From Flavobacteriales bacterium (GTDB taxonomy: Bacteria; Bacteroidota; Bacteroidia; NS11-12g; UBA955): 41,334 nucleotides of DNA. How positions within the stretch are numbered: position 1 is the stretch's first letter; every line of letters begins with the position of its first letter. Both the position numbers and the translations under genes were made by a program. The notes beneath the pieces are model-generated. The model saw nothing but the letters and a program-made list of their open reading frames with translations, was not told where the DNA came from and did not search any database. The stretch covers positions 1-41,334 of the forward strand of contig JAHEMG010000007.1 of NCBI GenBank assembly GCA_024643755.1. The letters run 5' to 3'. Below are positions 17,719-27,216 of the stretch, piece after piece.

Positions 17719-18441
17719 TCAATAGAAATACTCGTCGCTCTTTTCAAAATTACCAAAGTTGAAATGGTAAGTGAACGTGGCCTGCAAGTTGCCACCGCGG
17801 TAGTTGAGTAGGAAGTTTTTACCTAGGAATTCGCCGCCAGAAACCGACAACTCCATTTCTCTGCCGAAGGGTTGCTGATAATTGAGGCCAAATTCATAGC
17901 GATTGCCTTTGGCAGTGGTTCCGCCCAATCCGATGCCCAAATAAAACAAAGGATACAAGGGCTGAATGCTCTTTTCAATGATGCGGAATTTTTTGTCGCT
18001 CCCATTGTAAAAGGTATCGTTGTTATGTCCAAAACTATAGTGCATTGCTACCCCCATCTTTTCCATGATGAACCTTGAGGCGTTGAACTGCTGTCTAAAA
18101 GTAAGTCCCAAAGGCACCACAACTCCAGGGATATTGCGGGTGATTTTCAAGTTGGTTTTCAGGGTGTCGTTATAGATGCGATACCCGGTATTGATGAATC
18201 CCAATCCGCTGTTAATGGAAATGTTATCATTGATATCGTATGTGATTAGTCCGCCCACATGCACCCCGGTTTTGTTTCTTCCCGAAAAATTCTGGGCGAA
18301 GGTGTCGTTGTTATAGGTTTTGGAGAAGTTGAAGCCCGCGTTTACGCCCAATGACCAAGGTTTGAGACGATCATTGTTGCTTTGTGCAATTGCAGTTGTG
18401 GCCAAGGCGAGGGTGATCAATAAAAGGAGTTGTCTTTTCAT
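17719..18441 (-). CDS. Outer-membrane beta-barrel protein (PorT-like family)
   Basis: Start trimmed to MKRQLLLLITLALATTAIAQ (signal peptide); alternating strands e.g. SLGVNAGFNFSKTYN, NISINSGLGFINTGYRIYN, LQATFTYHFNFG. Confidence 0.75.
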   Translation of the reverse strand: MKRQLLLLITLALATTAIAQSNNDRLKPWSLGVNAGFNFSKTYNNDTFAQNFSGRNKTGVHVGGLITYDINDNISINSGLGFINTGYRIYNDTLKTNLKITRNIPGVVVPLGLTFRQQFNASRFIMEKMGVAMHYSFGHNNDTFYNGSDKKFRIIEKSIQPLYPLFYLGIGLGGTTAKGNRYEFGLNYQQPFGREMELSVSGGEFLGKNFLLNYRGGNLQATFTYHFNFGNFEKSDEYFY

Positions 18442-18452
18442 CTTTAATACAA

Positions 18453-18460
18453 CAAAGATA
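18453..18460 (-). promoter_or_regulatory. Candidate -7 box TATCTTTG, 11 nt before beta-barrel ATG
   Basis: Exact TAnnTTTG on minus strand. Confidence 0.5.
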
Positions 18461-18502
18461 ATAAACCCTTGTGGTTGCCGTTCGGTATCGGTCGAACCAT
18501 CG

Positions 18503-18510
18503 TAAATTTG
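18503..18510 (+). promoter_or_regulatory. Candidate -7 box TAAATTTG, 7 nt before acyl-CoA reductase ATG
   Basis: Exact TAnnTTTG. Confidence 0.5.
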
Positions 18511-18517
18511 TGTCGAA

Positions 18518-19540
18518 ATGATGTGGCAACAACAAGCACTGCAGGCGCTGCAAAAAGCGTTTGAATGGATGGAAACTTCCGAGGACGCAAAACCCATTTT
18601 GCAGCAAGCGTATTTTCAAAATCGCTGGTTTGAGGAGGAACAAGTGCGTAAAGCCATCGCCCAGTGGCGGGTTTCGCTCAGCGACGATGAGATTTCGGCT
18701 TGGTTACAGCGTTATGAATGGCCTGAGCAAAAGCACAACACCCATTTGGGGGTGATTATGGCGGGGAATGTACCGCTGGTGGGACTGCACGACTTGGTAG
18801 TGGGTGTGCTTTCCGGATACCGTGTGAGTGCCAAACTGGCGTCTGATGATGCGATTTTACCCAAAGCCCTGCTTACCAAAGCCGCGGAATTTGATGGGGT
18901 TTGGCTAGCGCAGATTTCGTTTGTAGAACAGCTAAAATCCCTAGAGGTGGCCATCGCAACAGGAAGCAACAACTCGGCCCGATATTTTTCGGCGTATTTC
19001 AAACACATACCCCACGTGATTCGCAATCATCGCAATGGATTGGCGGTACTGTCGGGACAAGAAACCACCGAAGATTTTATCGCAATGGGCAGAGATGTAT
19101 TCGATTATTACGGTTTAGGGTGCAGAAACATTACCCATTTACTTGTGCCTGAAGGCTATGATTTTACGCCGTTATTTCAATGTTGGGACATCCACTATGC
19201 AGACATTCAACATCACAACAAATACATCAACAATTTCCAATATCACCGGGCGATGTTGCTCATGAACTTGGATCCCCACATCGATACGGGTTATGTGATC
19301 GCCAAGGAAAATGAGGCGTTATACGCTCCCGTGGGCATGTTGCATTATTCGTTTTACCAAAACATGGACCAAGTTGCCTCAAAATTGAAGGCATGGGAGG
19401 CGCAGTTGCAGTGCGTGGTTTCTAGTGTGGAAGGAATCGGGGCGATGCCTTTTGGACAGGCGCAATGTACGATGCTGGGCGATTATGCAGATGGACTGGA
19501 TACGGTTCAATGGTTGTTAGACCAATCCGCTCACCGATAG
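18518..19540 (+). CDS. Acyl-CoA reductase (LuxC-like family)
   Basis: 340 aa; GVIMAGNVPLVGLHDLVVGVLSGYRVSAKLASDD, IATGSNNSARYFSAYF, YYGLGCRNITHLLVPEGYDF. Confidence 0.82.
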   Translation: MMWQQQALQALQKAFEWMETSEDAKPILQQAYFQNRWFEEEQVRKAIAQWRVSLSDDEISAWLQRYEWPEQKHNTHLGVIMAGNVPLVGLHDLVVGVLSGYRVSAKLASDDAILPKALLTKAAEFDGVWLAQISFVEQLKSLEVAIATGSNNSARYFSAYFKHIPHVIRNHRNGLAVLSGQETTEDFIAMGRDVFDYYGLGCRNITHLLVPEGYDFTPLFQCWDIHYADIQHHNKYINNFQYHRAMLLMNLDPHIDTGYVIAKENEALYAPVGMLHYSFYQNMDQVASKLKAWEAQLQCVVSSVEGIGAMPFGQAQCTMLGDYADGLDTVQWLLDQSAHR

Positions 19541-20482
19541 AATTTCCTTCACCGCAGCCAACATTTCGTTGGGTTGTGGCAGTGTAGGATTGAATTCGGT
19601 AATTTCCAAACAACGGGTGCGGTCATCTGCCATCAATTGCTGAATAACTGCCTTGGATTGATCTAGGGTGAGTCCACCATCCACCGGGGTTCCCGTAGCA
19701 GTAGAGATGGAAGGATCAATCGAGTCAACATCAAAACTTACATACAAATGGGTGCAATGTGCCAGGTGTGCTAACGCTTTTTCAATGCAGGCATCGATGC
19801 CTTGTGTATTGATTTCATTGGGTTGTATGCTACAAATGTTGTGCTTTTCTACCAATGCTTCTTCGGGTTCCTCAAAATCGCGAACCCCCAGAAAAACGAG
19901 GTTGGCCGCGGGAATCGCATTGCCTAATCCTTTAATTTCTTTGATGCTTTCCCACAGATTTGCCTCCTCAGGTGTAACGGCTTGTTCAGAGTGTTCGGGG
20001 TTGTTGTCATCAATCAACGCATTCACGGCCATCCCATGGCTATTGCCGGAAGGGGTGGTATACGGCGAATGCAAATCGTAATGCGCATCGATCCAAATGA
20101 CACCCACATTTTTTGCGTCGGTGGTTAAGCACAATCCGCTAACGCCGCCGATGCCATTGCTATGGTCGGCCGTGAGCAACAAACAACGATGTTTCTTACT
20201 TAGTTGATGCGCCACTTTTTTGGCGAAGGCGGTTTGATGTTCTAATAGGGCCTGTCCGTTTTTTAAATTCGAACGATGCGATGCGATATTCGTTTGAGTG
20301 CTGTTTTGTGTGGCGATTTTCCCCGACACAAAATCACTATGTAAGGTTTCACAGTTCAGCGTATGTCCTTCGTTTTCATAGGATTGTATCAAGGTTTTAG
20401 GTCCCAAGCCACTGCCCAATTTGCCTGCTCCGTTTTCCCATTCTGATACAATAATACTGACGCTTTTTTCTTTCATAACCAT
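19517..20482 (-). CDS. Arginase/agmatinase/formimidoylglutamase family protein
   Basis: Metal-ligand motifs TADHSNG, WIDAHYDLHSP, SFDVDSIDPS; alternative start at MKEKS (20476). Confidence 0.85.
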   Translation of the reverse strand: MVMKEKSVSIIVSEWENGAGKLGSGLGPKTLIQSYENEGHTLNCETLHSDFVSGKIATQNSTQTNIASHRSNLKNGQALLEHQTAFAKKVAHQLSKKHRCLLLTADHSNGIGGVSGLCLTTDAKNVGVIWIDAHYDLHSPYTTPSGNSHGMAVNALIDDNNPEHSEQAVTPEEANLWESIKEIKGLGNAIPAANLVFLGVRDFEEPEEALVEKHNICSIQPNEINTQGIDACIEKALAHLAHCTHLYVSFDVDSIDPSISTATGTPVDGGLTLDQSKAVIQQLMADDRTRCLEITEFNPTLPQPNEMLAAVKEILSVSGLV

Positions 20483-20535
20483 GACACGGAGGTTGCTATA
20501 CTCGCAATATAAGGGAATTTTTTAACATGAAACGA

Positions 20536-22227
20536 CTATCGACGTTGCCAAACAAAGTAGGCGCCTTGACTGTCGATGAGTTTGAATTGATACCGAAAAT
20601 ACGCATCGGCGACGTATGAAGATTTGGTGATTAATCGGGCATTCTCGCGGTGATTGGCATCCTTAATCCATATGCGTTTGCCTTCTTGCTTGGGGTAGGG
20701 TTTGCCCTGGCTGCGATGTAAAACAAAAGTGTCTGTAAGCCAAGGGCCCTTCATTTTTTGGGGCGACACATTTCCGTGGAAATACAAGGCGAAGGATTTG
20801 AATCCTTGGGTTTCAACGTATGGGGTTGCTGCAGATTCTGTGGTGACGGTCTGTTTCAACTCTTTCTGCAACAACGATTCCATGGGCGGAAGGAGGAAAT
20901 AATAGGCCGCTAATCCCACCGTACCCATCGCGATGAGCAATTTGCCCGGATGCCATTGGTTGTGCATGAAATTTTTAATCAACCAGGGAAATACCAAAGT
21001 GACCATCATGGTCGCGGGAATGAAGGCAGTGAAAGTGCCTGTTTCGTGATTTTGTAGCAGTCCCAGCGTATAAGCATCTAGGTGCTGACCGATCCAATGT
21101 GGGATGGATGTGCTACTCAATAAATAGGGCAGAACAAACATCGCCCCGAGTAAAACCAAAGCCCCAAGTGTAAGGGATACTTTTTGAATCCAGTGGTTTT
21201 GACCCCGATTTGTATGGATGAGGTAGGTGTGATATCCCGCGAAATAGGTGAGCGGAAACCAACACAAACTGCTGTAATGAATGATTTTGGTGGTCACCAA
21301 GCTGAAAACGATCAATACAATCCAAAACAAGGTTCGCATCACCGCGTGCCAACTTTCCAAGCCAAAATCCTCTTCTCCGCGCTGGAATAAGTAGGGTAGC
21401 GCCAATCCTGCGGCGGGAAAACACAAGAAGAAAAGTACGATGACGTGGTAAAACCAAGGTTGATTGTGCCAGGGTATTTGTCCTTTCGCCAACTCCCACT
21501 GATAGGCCAAAAACGAATCGAAAAACTGTGCCCCCAAGCTGTAGTATAGGTGCAAGATCCATAAGCCAACCAACAAAGCACATCCAAAGGCGGCAATAAA
21601 AATGCGGGTTGAAAAAACATCGTGCCAACGACCGCGATATGCGGTAATGCTAATGACTAGCAATCCCAGCAATAGCAATGCAACCGGGCCTTTTGTCAAT
21701 ACGGCTAAGCCAATGAACAACCCCACAAGAAAATAGTGCCAGTGTGGACGCGTATTTTCTGTTTCACAGCGGGTGATGCGATACCAATGCCATACAGACA
21801 AGAAGATAAACAAGTTAAAAACAGGGTCTATGATGCCCGATTTAAAATAAATTAGCGGTGCAAACGAAAAGGCCATCGCCAAGGCCCAAAAAATGCCCAG
21901 GGTACGTCGGCCCAAATAATACCCAATGTGATAGGCCAAATTTACAGTCACAATACCGGCCAATGCATTTGGCAGGCGGTAAACCCAAGTATGGTTGCCA
22001 AACAGCCACAGAAAAGCTGCCTGTAACCAAATAAATAGGGGTGGTTTTTCCCAAAAGGGTTCGTAGCCAATCTGTACGTAAGCGGTGTTTTTTGAGACCA
22101 CCATTTCGCGTGCGGCTTCAGCAAAATTGAGTTCGTCCCAATCAAACAAAGGCGTGAGTCCCAATCCGGGTATAAATACCAACAGGGCAAGCAGCGTGAT
22201 GATAATATGTATGTTGCCCTTACTCAT
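20536..22227 (-). CDS. ArnT/PMT-like glycosyltransferase family 39/83, integral membrane
   Basis: Start likely MSKGNIHIIITLLALLVFIPGLGLTPLFDWDELNFAEAAREMVVSKNTAYVQIGYEPFWEKPPLFIWLQAAFLWLFG: D-E...EKPPL pattern of ArnT-like enzymes; many TM helices. Confidence 0.85.
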   Translation of the reverse strand: MSKGNIHIIITLLALLVFIPGLGLTPLFDWDELNFAEAAREMVVSKNTAYVQIGYEPFWEKPPLFIWLQAAFLWLFGNHTWVYRLPNALAGIVTVNLAYHIGYYLGRRTLGIFWALAMAFSFAPLIYFKSGIIDPVFNLFIFLSVWHWYRITRCETENTRPHWHYFLVGLFIGLAVLTKGPVALLLLGLLVISITAYRGRWHDVFSTRIFIAAFGCALLVGLWILHLYYSLGAQFFDSFLAYQWELAKGQIPWHNQPWFYHVIVLFFLCFPAAGLALPYLFQRGEEDFGLESWHAVMRTLFWIVLIVFSLVTTKIIHYSSLCWFPLTYFAGYHTYLIHTNRGQNHWIQKVSLTLGALVLLGAMFVLPYLLSSTSIPHWIGQHLDAYTLGLLQNHETGTFTAFIPATMMVTLVFPWLIKNFMHNQWHPGKLLIAMGTVGLAAYYFLLPPMESLLQKELKQTVTTESAATPYVETQGFKSFALYFHGNVSPQKMKGPWLTDTFVLHRSQGKPYPKQEGKRIWIKDANHRENARLITKSSYVADAYFRYQFKLIDSQGAYFVWQRR

Positions 22228-22822
22228 GGAGTTTCCATTTTTTTCCAAGTATCGATGCCAAGCTCAATATCAACAGCGCCAAGGTGCCACCGGCACAAAC
22301 GTCAATCAAGGAATGTTGGGCAAGATACATCCTGGAATAACCAATACCAACTGCCAATAGCGATAATGACAGGGCGATTACCCTGGGGTATTTGTAGTGC
22401 TGTGGGTAGTTCATCGCCAACCAACCCATCGTGAAAAATGCCACCGCGGTATGTCCGGAAGGAAATGCCTGCCAATGATGTATGTCCAACTGGGGTATTT
22501 GTCTCACCAAATCAGGGTTGATTTCAATCGGTCGTTTTGCGTTGATTGCCCATTTGATGCCGGCCACCATCAATGCCTGTATTCCAAGTGCAAAACCCAT
22601 CCAAAGGGCGCTTTTCCAATTGCGAATCAAAGCGATGGAAGAGGCAATAATGATCATTGCCCACTCTGCCAACCAAGAAAAGTGGATAAAAAAATCATCC
22701 CAACTTTTGCTGTAGTTGTGGTGGATTGTCCAAGTGACCGACATGTTGTAGCCCAACGCTACCAAGGCCCAACCCAAAAACAAGGTTGCCGAGGAGAGTA
22801 AAATGTAGCGTGGGAGAGCCAT
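22220..22822 (-). CDS. PAP2 superfamily membrane phosphatase
   Basis: 200 aa; KWAINAKRPIE, AFPSGHTAVAFF, YSRMYLAQHSLIDVCAGG. Confidence 0.85.
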   Translation of the reverse strand: MALPRYILLSSATLFLGWALVALGYNMSVTWTIHHNYSKSWDDFFIHFSWLAEWAMIIIASSIALIRNWKSALWMGFALGIQALMVAGIKWAINAKRPIEINPDLVRQIPQLDIHHWQAFPSGHTAVAFFTMGWLAMNYPQHYKYPRVIALSLSLLAVGIGYSRMYLAQHSLIDVCAGGTLALLILSLASILGKKWKLHE

Positions 22823-22830
22823 GAGTCACA

Positions 22831-22838
22831 CAAAGATA
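22831..22838 (-). promoter_or_regulatory. Candidate -7 box TATCTTTG, 8 nt before PAP2 ATG
   Basis: Exact TAnnTTTG on minus strand. Confidence 0.5.
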
Positions 22839-22916
22839 ATTACTTCACAACCTCGAAACATTTTGATATTCAGGATAAATTGTTTTTTTTGCGGTAAATC
22901 AATTGAAACCCCAATA

Positions 22917-23324
22917 ATGCCTATGCTCTCTGCTCAACCTAATCGAAATAAATTGGAACTCGAATACCCTATGCGATCGTCCGCCAATATCCTATTCCAA
23001 TACATTTCTAATCCTTCTGGGTTGCAGAGTTGGTTTGCCGATCATGTGGGTGTGCAAGGCGGCGATAAATATAAATTTAAATGGGACGATGGCACTGAAT
23101 CAAACGCCGTTTTGGTTAAGGCGATCAACAGTAAATACGTGCGTTTTAAGATGTCTGATGCTCCCGACCCAGATGAATATTTGGAATTTCGCATCGCACA
23201 AGATGCCATTACTGGCGATATCGACCTTATTATCACTGAGTTCGTGAATGCCGGTGATGAAGATAATACCGCAGCCATTTGGGATGCTGCGGTGGAAAAT
23301 CTCAAGTATACAATTGGCGGTTAA
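22917..23324 (+). CDS. START-like (SRPBCC/AHSA1-type) domain protein
   Basis: NKLELEYPMRSSANILFQYISNPSGLQSWFADHVGVQGGDKYKFKWDDGTESNAVLVKA; start uncertain (22821, 22917 or 22923). Confidence 0.75.
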   Translation: MPMLSAQPNRNKLELEYPMRSSANILFQYISNPSGLQSWFADHVGVQGGDKYKFKWDDGTESNAVLVKAINSKYVRFKMSDAPDPDEYLEFRIAQDAITGDIDLIITEFVNAGDEDNTAAIWDAAVENLKYTIGG

Positions 23325-24517
23325 GCCAAGTTGCCCAATTCTTTGATTGCCAAATAGGCCAATAAACCGCAGCCTTGCTCGAGGGCGTCTTCATCCACAT
23401 CGAAGCTGGGGTGATGAACGCTGAATCCCGTATTTTTTGCCTCGTTTTTGGTACCCAAGCGATAAAAACAGCTTGGAACGGCTTGTGAGAAATAAGAAAA
23501 ATCTTCTGCGGCCATCCAAATGCCCAAATTTTCCACTTGCGCATCGCCCAGAAAGTCTTTGGCTTCGGACTGCAAACGCTGTGTGAGGTCTTCGTGGTTT
23601 TTCAAAAATGGGTACCCTTTTTTGATGTCGATATCAATCTGTCCGCCCATGCCTTCCACCAATCCTTTGGCGATTTGCGTCATTTTTTCGTGTGCTTGAC
23701 TGCGCCATGATTCATCCAATGTGCGGAAAGTGCCCTCAATCAATACTTCGTTGGGAATGACATTGGTGGCGCCAGCGGCTACCACTTTTCCGAACGACAA
23801 TACCGATGGGATAGCGGGGTTGGCAACCCGAGACACGACTTGTTGCAGGGCGACAATCAAGTGCGCGCTAATCAGCACAGGATCTATGTTGAAATGGGGC
23901 ATCGCACCATGTCCGCCTTTGCCAGTGACTTTGATATAAATTTCATCGGTGCTGGCCATGTACAACCCTGGCCTAAATCCTGTTTTTCCGGTTACAATGC
24001 CGGGCATCACATGCTGTCCGATCATCACATCTACATGCGGATTCTCCAAAACACCATCCGCAATCATGAGCGAGGCCCCGCCAGGCAATTTTTCTTCGCC
24101 GGGTTGAAAAACCAATTTTACGCTGCCTTCAAATTGATCCTTGAGTTCGGTCAGCAACTTAGCAGCTCCCAACAAACTGGTGGTATGTACATCATGGCCG
24201 CAAGCATGCATGACGCCCTCTTTTTTGCTGCGGTAGGTACGTCCATCGTTCACCTCCACAATCGGCAACGCGTCCATATCGGCACGCAAACCAACCACTT
24301 TTTTGCTTGGATTACGTCCTTCAATCACCGCTACCACCCCTGTGTTGGCCAATCGCTTTGGTTCTAGGCCTAAGGCACGCAATTCGCCCTCCACAAAAGC
24401 CGCGGTTTCATGTTCTTGAAAAGAGAGTTCGGGGTTTTCGTGAATATGGCGACGAACGCGAATCAACTCGGGCAAAAGCTCGACCGCGCGCTGTTTGATG
24501 TGATTCTTGATATCCAT
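23321..24517 (-). CDS. M20-family amidohydrolase (N-acyl-amino acid / hippurate hydrolase type)
   Basis: 398 aa; RRHIHENPELSFQEHETAAF, VGLRADMDALPIVE, MHACGHDVHTTSLLGAAKLL, FQPGEEKLPGGASLMI. Confidence 0.93.
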   Translation of the reverse strand: MDIKNHIKQRAVELLPELIRVRRHIHENPELSFQEHETAAFVEGELRALGLEPKRLANTGVVAVIEGRNPSKKVVGLRADMDALPIVEVNDGRTYRSKKEGVMHACGHDVHTTSLLGAAKLLTELKDQFEGSVKLVFQPGEEKLPGGASLMIADGVLENPHVDVMIGQHVMPGIVTGKTGFRPGLYMASTDEIYIKVTGKGGHGAMPHFNIDPVLISAHLIVALQQVVSRVANPAIPSVLSFGKVVAAGATNVIPNEVLIEGTFRTLDESWRSQAHEKMTQIAKGLVEGMGGQIDIDIKKGYPFLKNHEDLTQRLQSEAKDFLGDAQVENLGIWMAAEDFSYFSQAVPSCFYRLGTKNEAKNTGFSVHHPSFDVDEDALEQGCGLLAYLAIKELGNLA

Positions 24518-24549
24518 GTTGGAATTATTGCTACAAGTGAAGTACTTTG

Positions 24550-24557
24550 CAAATCTA
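24550..24557 (-). promoter_or_regulatory. Candidate -7 box TAGATTTG upstream of amidohydrolase
   Basis: Exact TAnnTTTG on minus strand, 32 nt from ATG 24517. Confidence 0.4.
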
Positions 24558-24598
24558 ATGGTTTCGTCATTAGGTTGTAACCATTACCCAGTCAATCC

Positions 24599-26542
24599 AT
24601 GATCGTTCAAAGTTCCCTCGACCAATTGCTAAATGCCGTCTCTATCGAAGATGTGGTGGGCGATTATGTTTCGTTAAAACGCTCTGGCTCCCGCTACAAG
24701 GGTTGTTGTCCGTTCCACGACGAAAAAACACCCTCTTTTGTGGTGACGCCAACCATCGGGATTTACAAGTGTTTCGGGTGTCAGAAAGGCGGTAACGCCA
24801 TCCAATTTCTGATGGATGTGGAGAATTTGAGCTTTGTTGAAGCCGCCAGAAACTTGGCCAAGCGCTACAGCGTGGATTTGATGGAGACCACCTCCGAAAA
24901 CCAAGATGTTTACCAAGAGCAGCAGCGACAAAAGGAATCTTTGCAGGCGGCGGTGGACTATGCGCAACAGTTTTTTGTAGACCAATTATTTGATACCGAT
25001 GAGGGGAAGTCGATTGGATTGCCCTACTTCAAAGAACGGGGCTTTACCGTTGATACCATCAAGAAATGGGGGTTGGGATACAGTCCCGAAAGTTGGGAGG
25101 CCTTGGCCTCTGCCGCCCATAAAAAAGGCTACAATCCAGAGGTGATGGTGAAGGCGGGGCTATTGAAGCTGCGCGACAATGGCACGCATTACGATTTGTT
25201 TCGATACCGTGTGATGTTCAGCATTCATGCGGTTACAGGAAAAGTGATCGGATTTGCTGGACGGAAGATGAGCTCCACGGACCCATCGCCCAAGTATGTG
25301 AATTCGCCCGAAACCGACCTGTACAAAAAGAGCGATGTGCTTTTCGGACTGTATCAGGCGAAAAATGCGATGAAAAAGCTCGACAAAGTGTACATGACCG
25401 AGGGGTATACCGATGTCATTACGCTGCATCAATCGGGCATAGAGAATGTGGTGGCGAGTTCTGGGACGGCGCTTACGCCCGGACAAATTAAATTGCTAAA
25501 GCGATTCACCAACAACGTTACGGTGGTGTATGATGGCGATATGGCGGGGATCAAGGCCTCTATTCGAGGAATTGATTTGCTGTTGCAAGAGGGCTTGAAT
25601 GTGCGTGTGGTGCCGCTGCCAGAAGGACAGGATCCGGATTCGTATTGTCAAGCACTGGGGGGCGATGCCTTTCAGGATTATTTGAATGGCCATGAGGAAA
25701 CCTTCATCTTTTTCAAGGCGAAGTTGCTCATCAGCGATACCCAAAATGATCCGCTGAGAAAATCAGACGCGGTCAGGGAAATATTAAAGAGTGTGGCATT
25801 GATTACCGATCCGTTGAAGCGATCGGCGTTGTCCCAGCAATTGGCGAGTATCTGCGATATTGACCAGGCGACCTTGTTGCAGGAATTGTCGGTGTTACTC
25901 AAAAATCAGCAGGCCAAGGAGCGACAGGATTTCGTCAAGGAAGTTTCGGCGGCCATTGATGCCTCGGGTGTGGCGTTCAACCCCGATGGGGAAGTGCACG
26001 AAATGGTGCGCCTTAACCTGTTGAATCACCGAGATCAAGAATTGGCGCTGTTTCGTTTGTTGCTGTTGTACGGCGAAGAAAAATTATCAGACGAGACCAC
26101 CATCTTTGATTTTGTTTGGGGCGAATTGCAGTCGGATGCCAATTTATCGCTCGACGACGATTTGGCGAAAAAGCTGTCGTTGGAGGTGGAAACGCACGGC
26201 AGTTGGCCTGGGGCTCAGTATTTTATCCATCATTTGGATTCGGAAATTGCGGCTTGGGCAGCGGGGGTGTTGGCGGATGGACATACACTGAGTCCGGCAT
26301 TTGCAGAGAATTACATTGATGTAACACAGGAATCGGAAGTGCCTCAAGACCAAGTGCTGAACATGTTCTTGCATTTGCGGAGAAAAAAGGTGGATGCGTT
26401 GATCGAGAATCACCTTTCGATGATGAAGGAGCCCGAAAATACGGAAGAGGATTTGAGCATGATGATGGAATTTCTGATTGAATTGAATGAAGTAAAACGT
26501 CAAATTGCAGAGAAATTGGGCAATTCTGTGAGTCGGATTTGA
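24599..26542 (+). CDS. dnaG: DNA primase DnaG
   Basis: 647 aa; zinc finger CCPFHDEKTPSF...YKCFGCQKGG; TOPRIM region VYMTEGYTDVITLHQSGIENVVASSGTALTPGQIKLLKRFTNNVTVVYDGDMAG. Confidence 0.97.
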   Translation: MIVQSSLDQLLNAVSIEDVVGDYVSLKRSGSRYKGCCPFHDEKTPSFVVTPTIGIYKCFGCQKGGNAIQFLMDVENLSFVEAARNLAKRYSVDLMETTSENQDVYQEQQRQKESLQAAVDYAQQFFVDQLFDTDEGKSIGLPYFKERGFTVDTIKKWGLGYSPESWEALASAAHKKGYNPEVMVKAGLLKLRDNGTHYDLFRYRVMFSIHAVTGKVIGFAGRKMSSTDPSPKYVNSPETDLYKKSDVLFGLYQAKNAMKKLDKVYMTEGYTDVITLHQSGIENVVASSGTALTPGQIKLLKRFTNNVTVVYDGDMAGIKASIRGIDLLLQEGLNVRVVPLPEGQDPDSYCQALGGDAFQDYLNGHEETFIFFKAKLLISDTQNDPLRKSDAVREILKSVALITDPLKRSALSQQLASICDIDQATLLQELSVLLKNQQAKERQDFVKEVSAAIDASGVAFNPDGEVHEMVRLNLLNHRDQELALFRLLLLYGEEKLSDETTIFDFVWGELQSDANLSLDDDLAKKLSLEVETHGSWPGAQYFIHHLDSEIAAWAAGVLADGHTLSPAFAENYIDVTQESEVPQDQVLNMFLHLRRKKVDALIENHLSMMKEPENTEEDLSMMMEFLIELNEVKRQIAEKLGNSVSRI

Positions 26543-26603
26543 GGTTAAGTGATTGTTTACTAGTAATTTAAGTTTTTGGCACGCTGTTTGCATACTAGGC
26601 AGT

Positions 26604-27188
26604 ATGTTCAAAAATAAAATAGCGATCCCAACCCTGGTGCTCTTGTTTTTGACTGTAGCAGCAGTTGGTAAGTCGGCATTCGGCACCGAAGTTGTTATAC
26701 CGGTATCTGATATCAAACCTTCGGATACTTCAGTGGTTGTGGAAAAGGATTCTTTGTATTTCGATACATTGGCCTTGTCGCTCAAAAAAATCCCCACCGT
26801 ACAGCATATGTACACAGTTGGGAAGAAGTCCATTGGAAAATGGGCTAAGTTGTTTATTGCAGTGAAGATTGTTGAGAGTGGTAATGATGGTGATAACAGT
26901 ATTTATGCTCGTCGCGATTTCAATTTGACCGGAATGCGTCAGCCTAAGTCTAGAAAGACGTTGTCATTGGGTCGGACCAAATCAAACTACGCCACATTTG
27001 CAAATTGGTATGATTGTATGGTTGATTTTGGCATGTATTTAAATGGTATGGAAAGGGGTTTTAAGAAGAAATTCCATAAAACACCTTCAAACAGAGACAT
27101 GGTATTGTATATGTTTGGCAAATACAATTGTCATCCAGTGTGGAGAGACAGGGTTTTGTATTCTCTGAAAAATTCAAAATTGAAATAG
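26604..27188 (+). CDS. Secreted protein, glucosaminidase-like (weak)
   Basis: Signal peptide MFKNKIAIPTLVLLFLTVAAVGKSAFG; region FIAVKIVESGNDGDNSIYARRDFNLTGMRQPKSRKT...YATFANWYDCMVDFGMYLNGMERGF recalls glucosaminidase/transglycosylase-like enzymes (ES, N..GM). Confidence 0.5.
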   Translation: MFKNKIAIPTLVLLFLTVAAVGKSAFGTEVVIPVSDIKPSDTSVVVEKDSLYFDTLALSLKKIPTVQHMYTVGKKSIGKWAKLFIAVKIVESGNDGDNSIYARRDFNLTGMRQPKSRKTLSLGRTKSNYATFANWYDCMVDFGMYLNGMERGFKKKFHKTPSNRDMVLYMFGKYNCHPVWRDRVLYSLKNSKLK

Positions 27189-27216
27189 TAGTAGTTATTC
27201 ATAGGTTAGTTATAGG

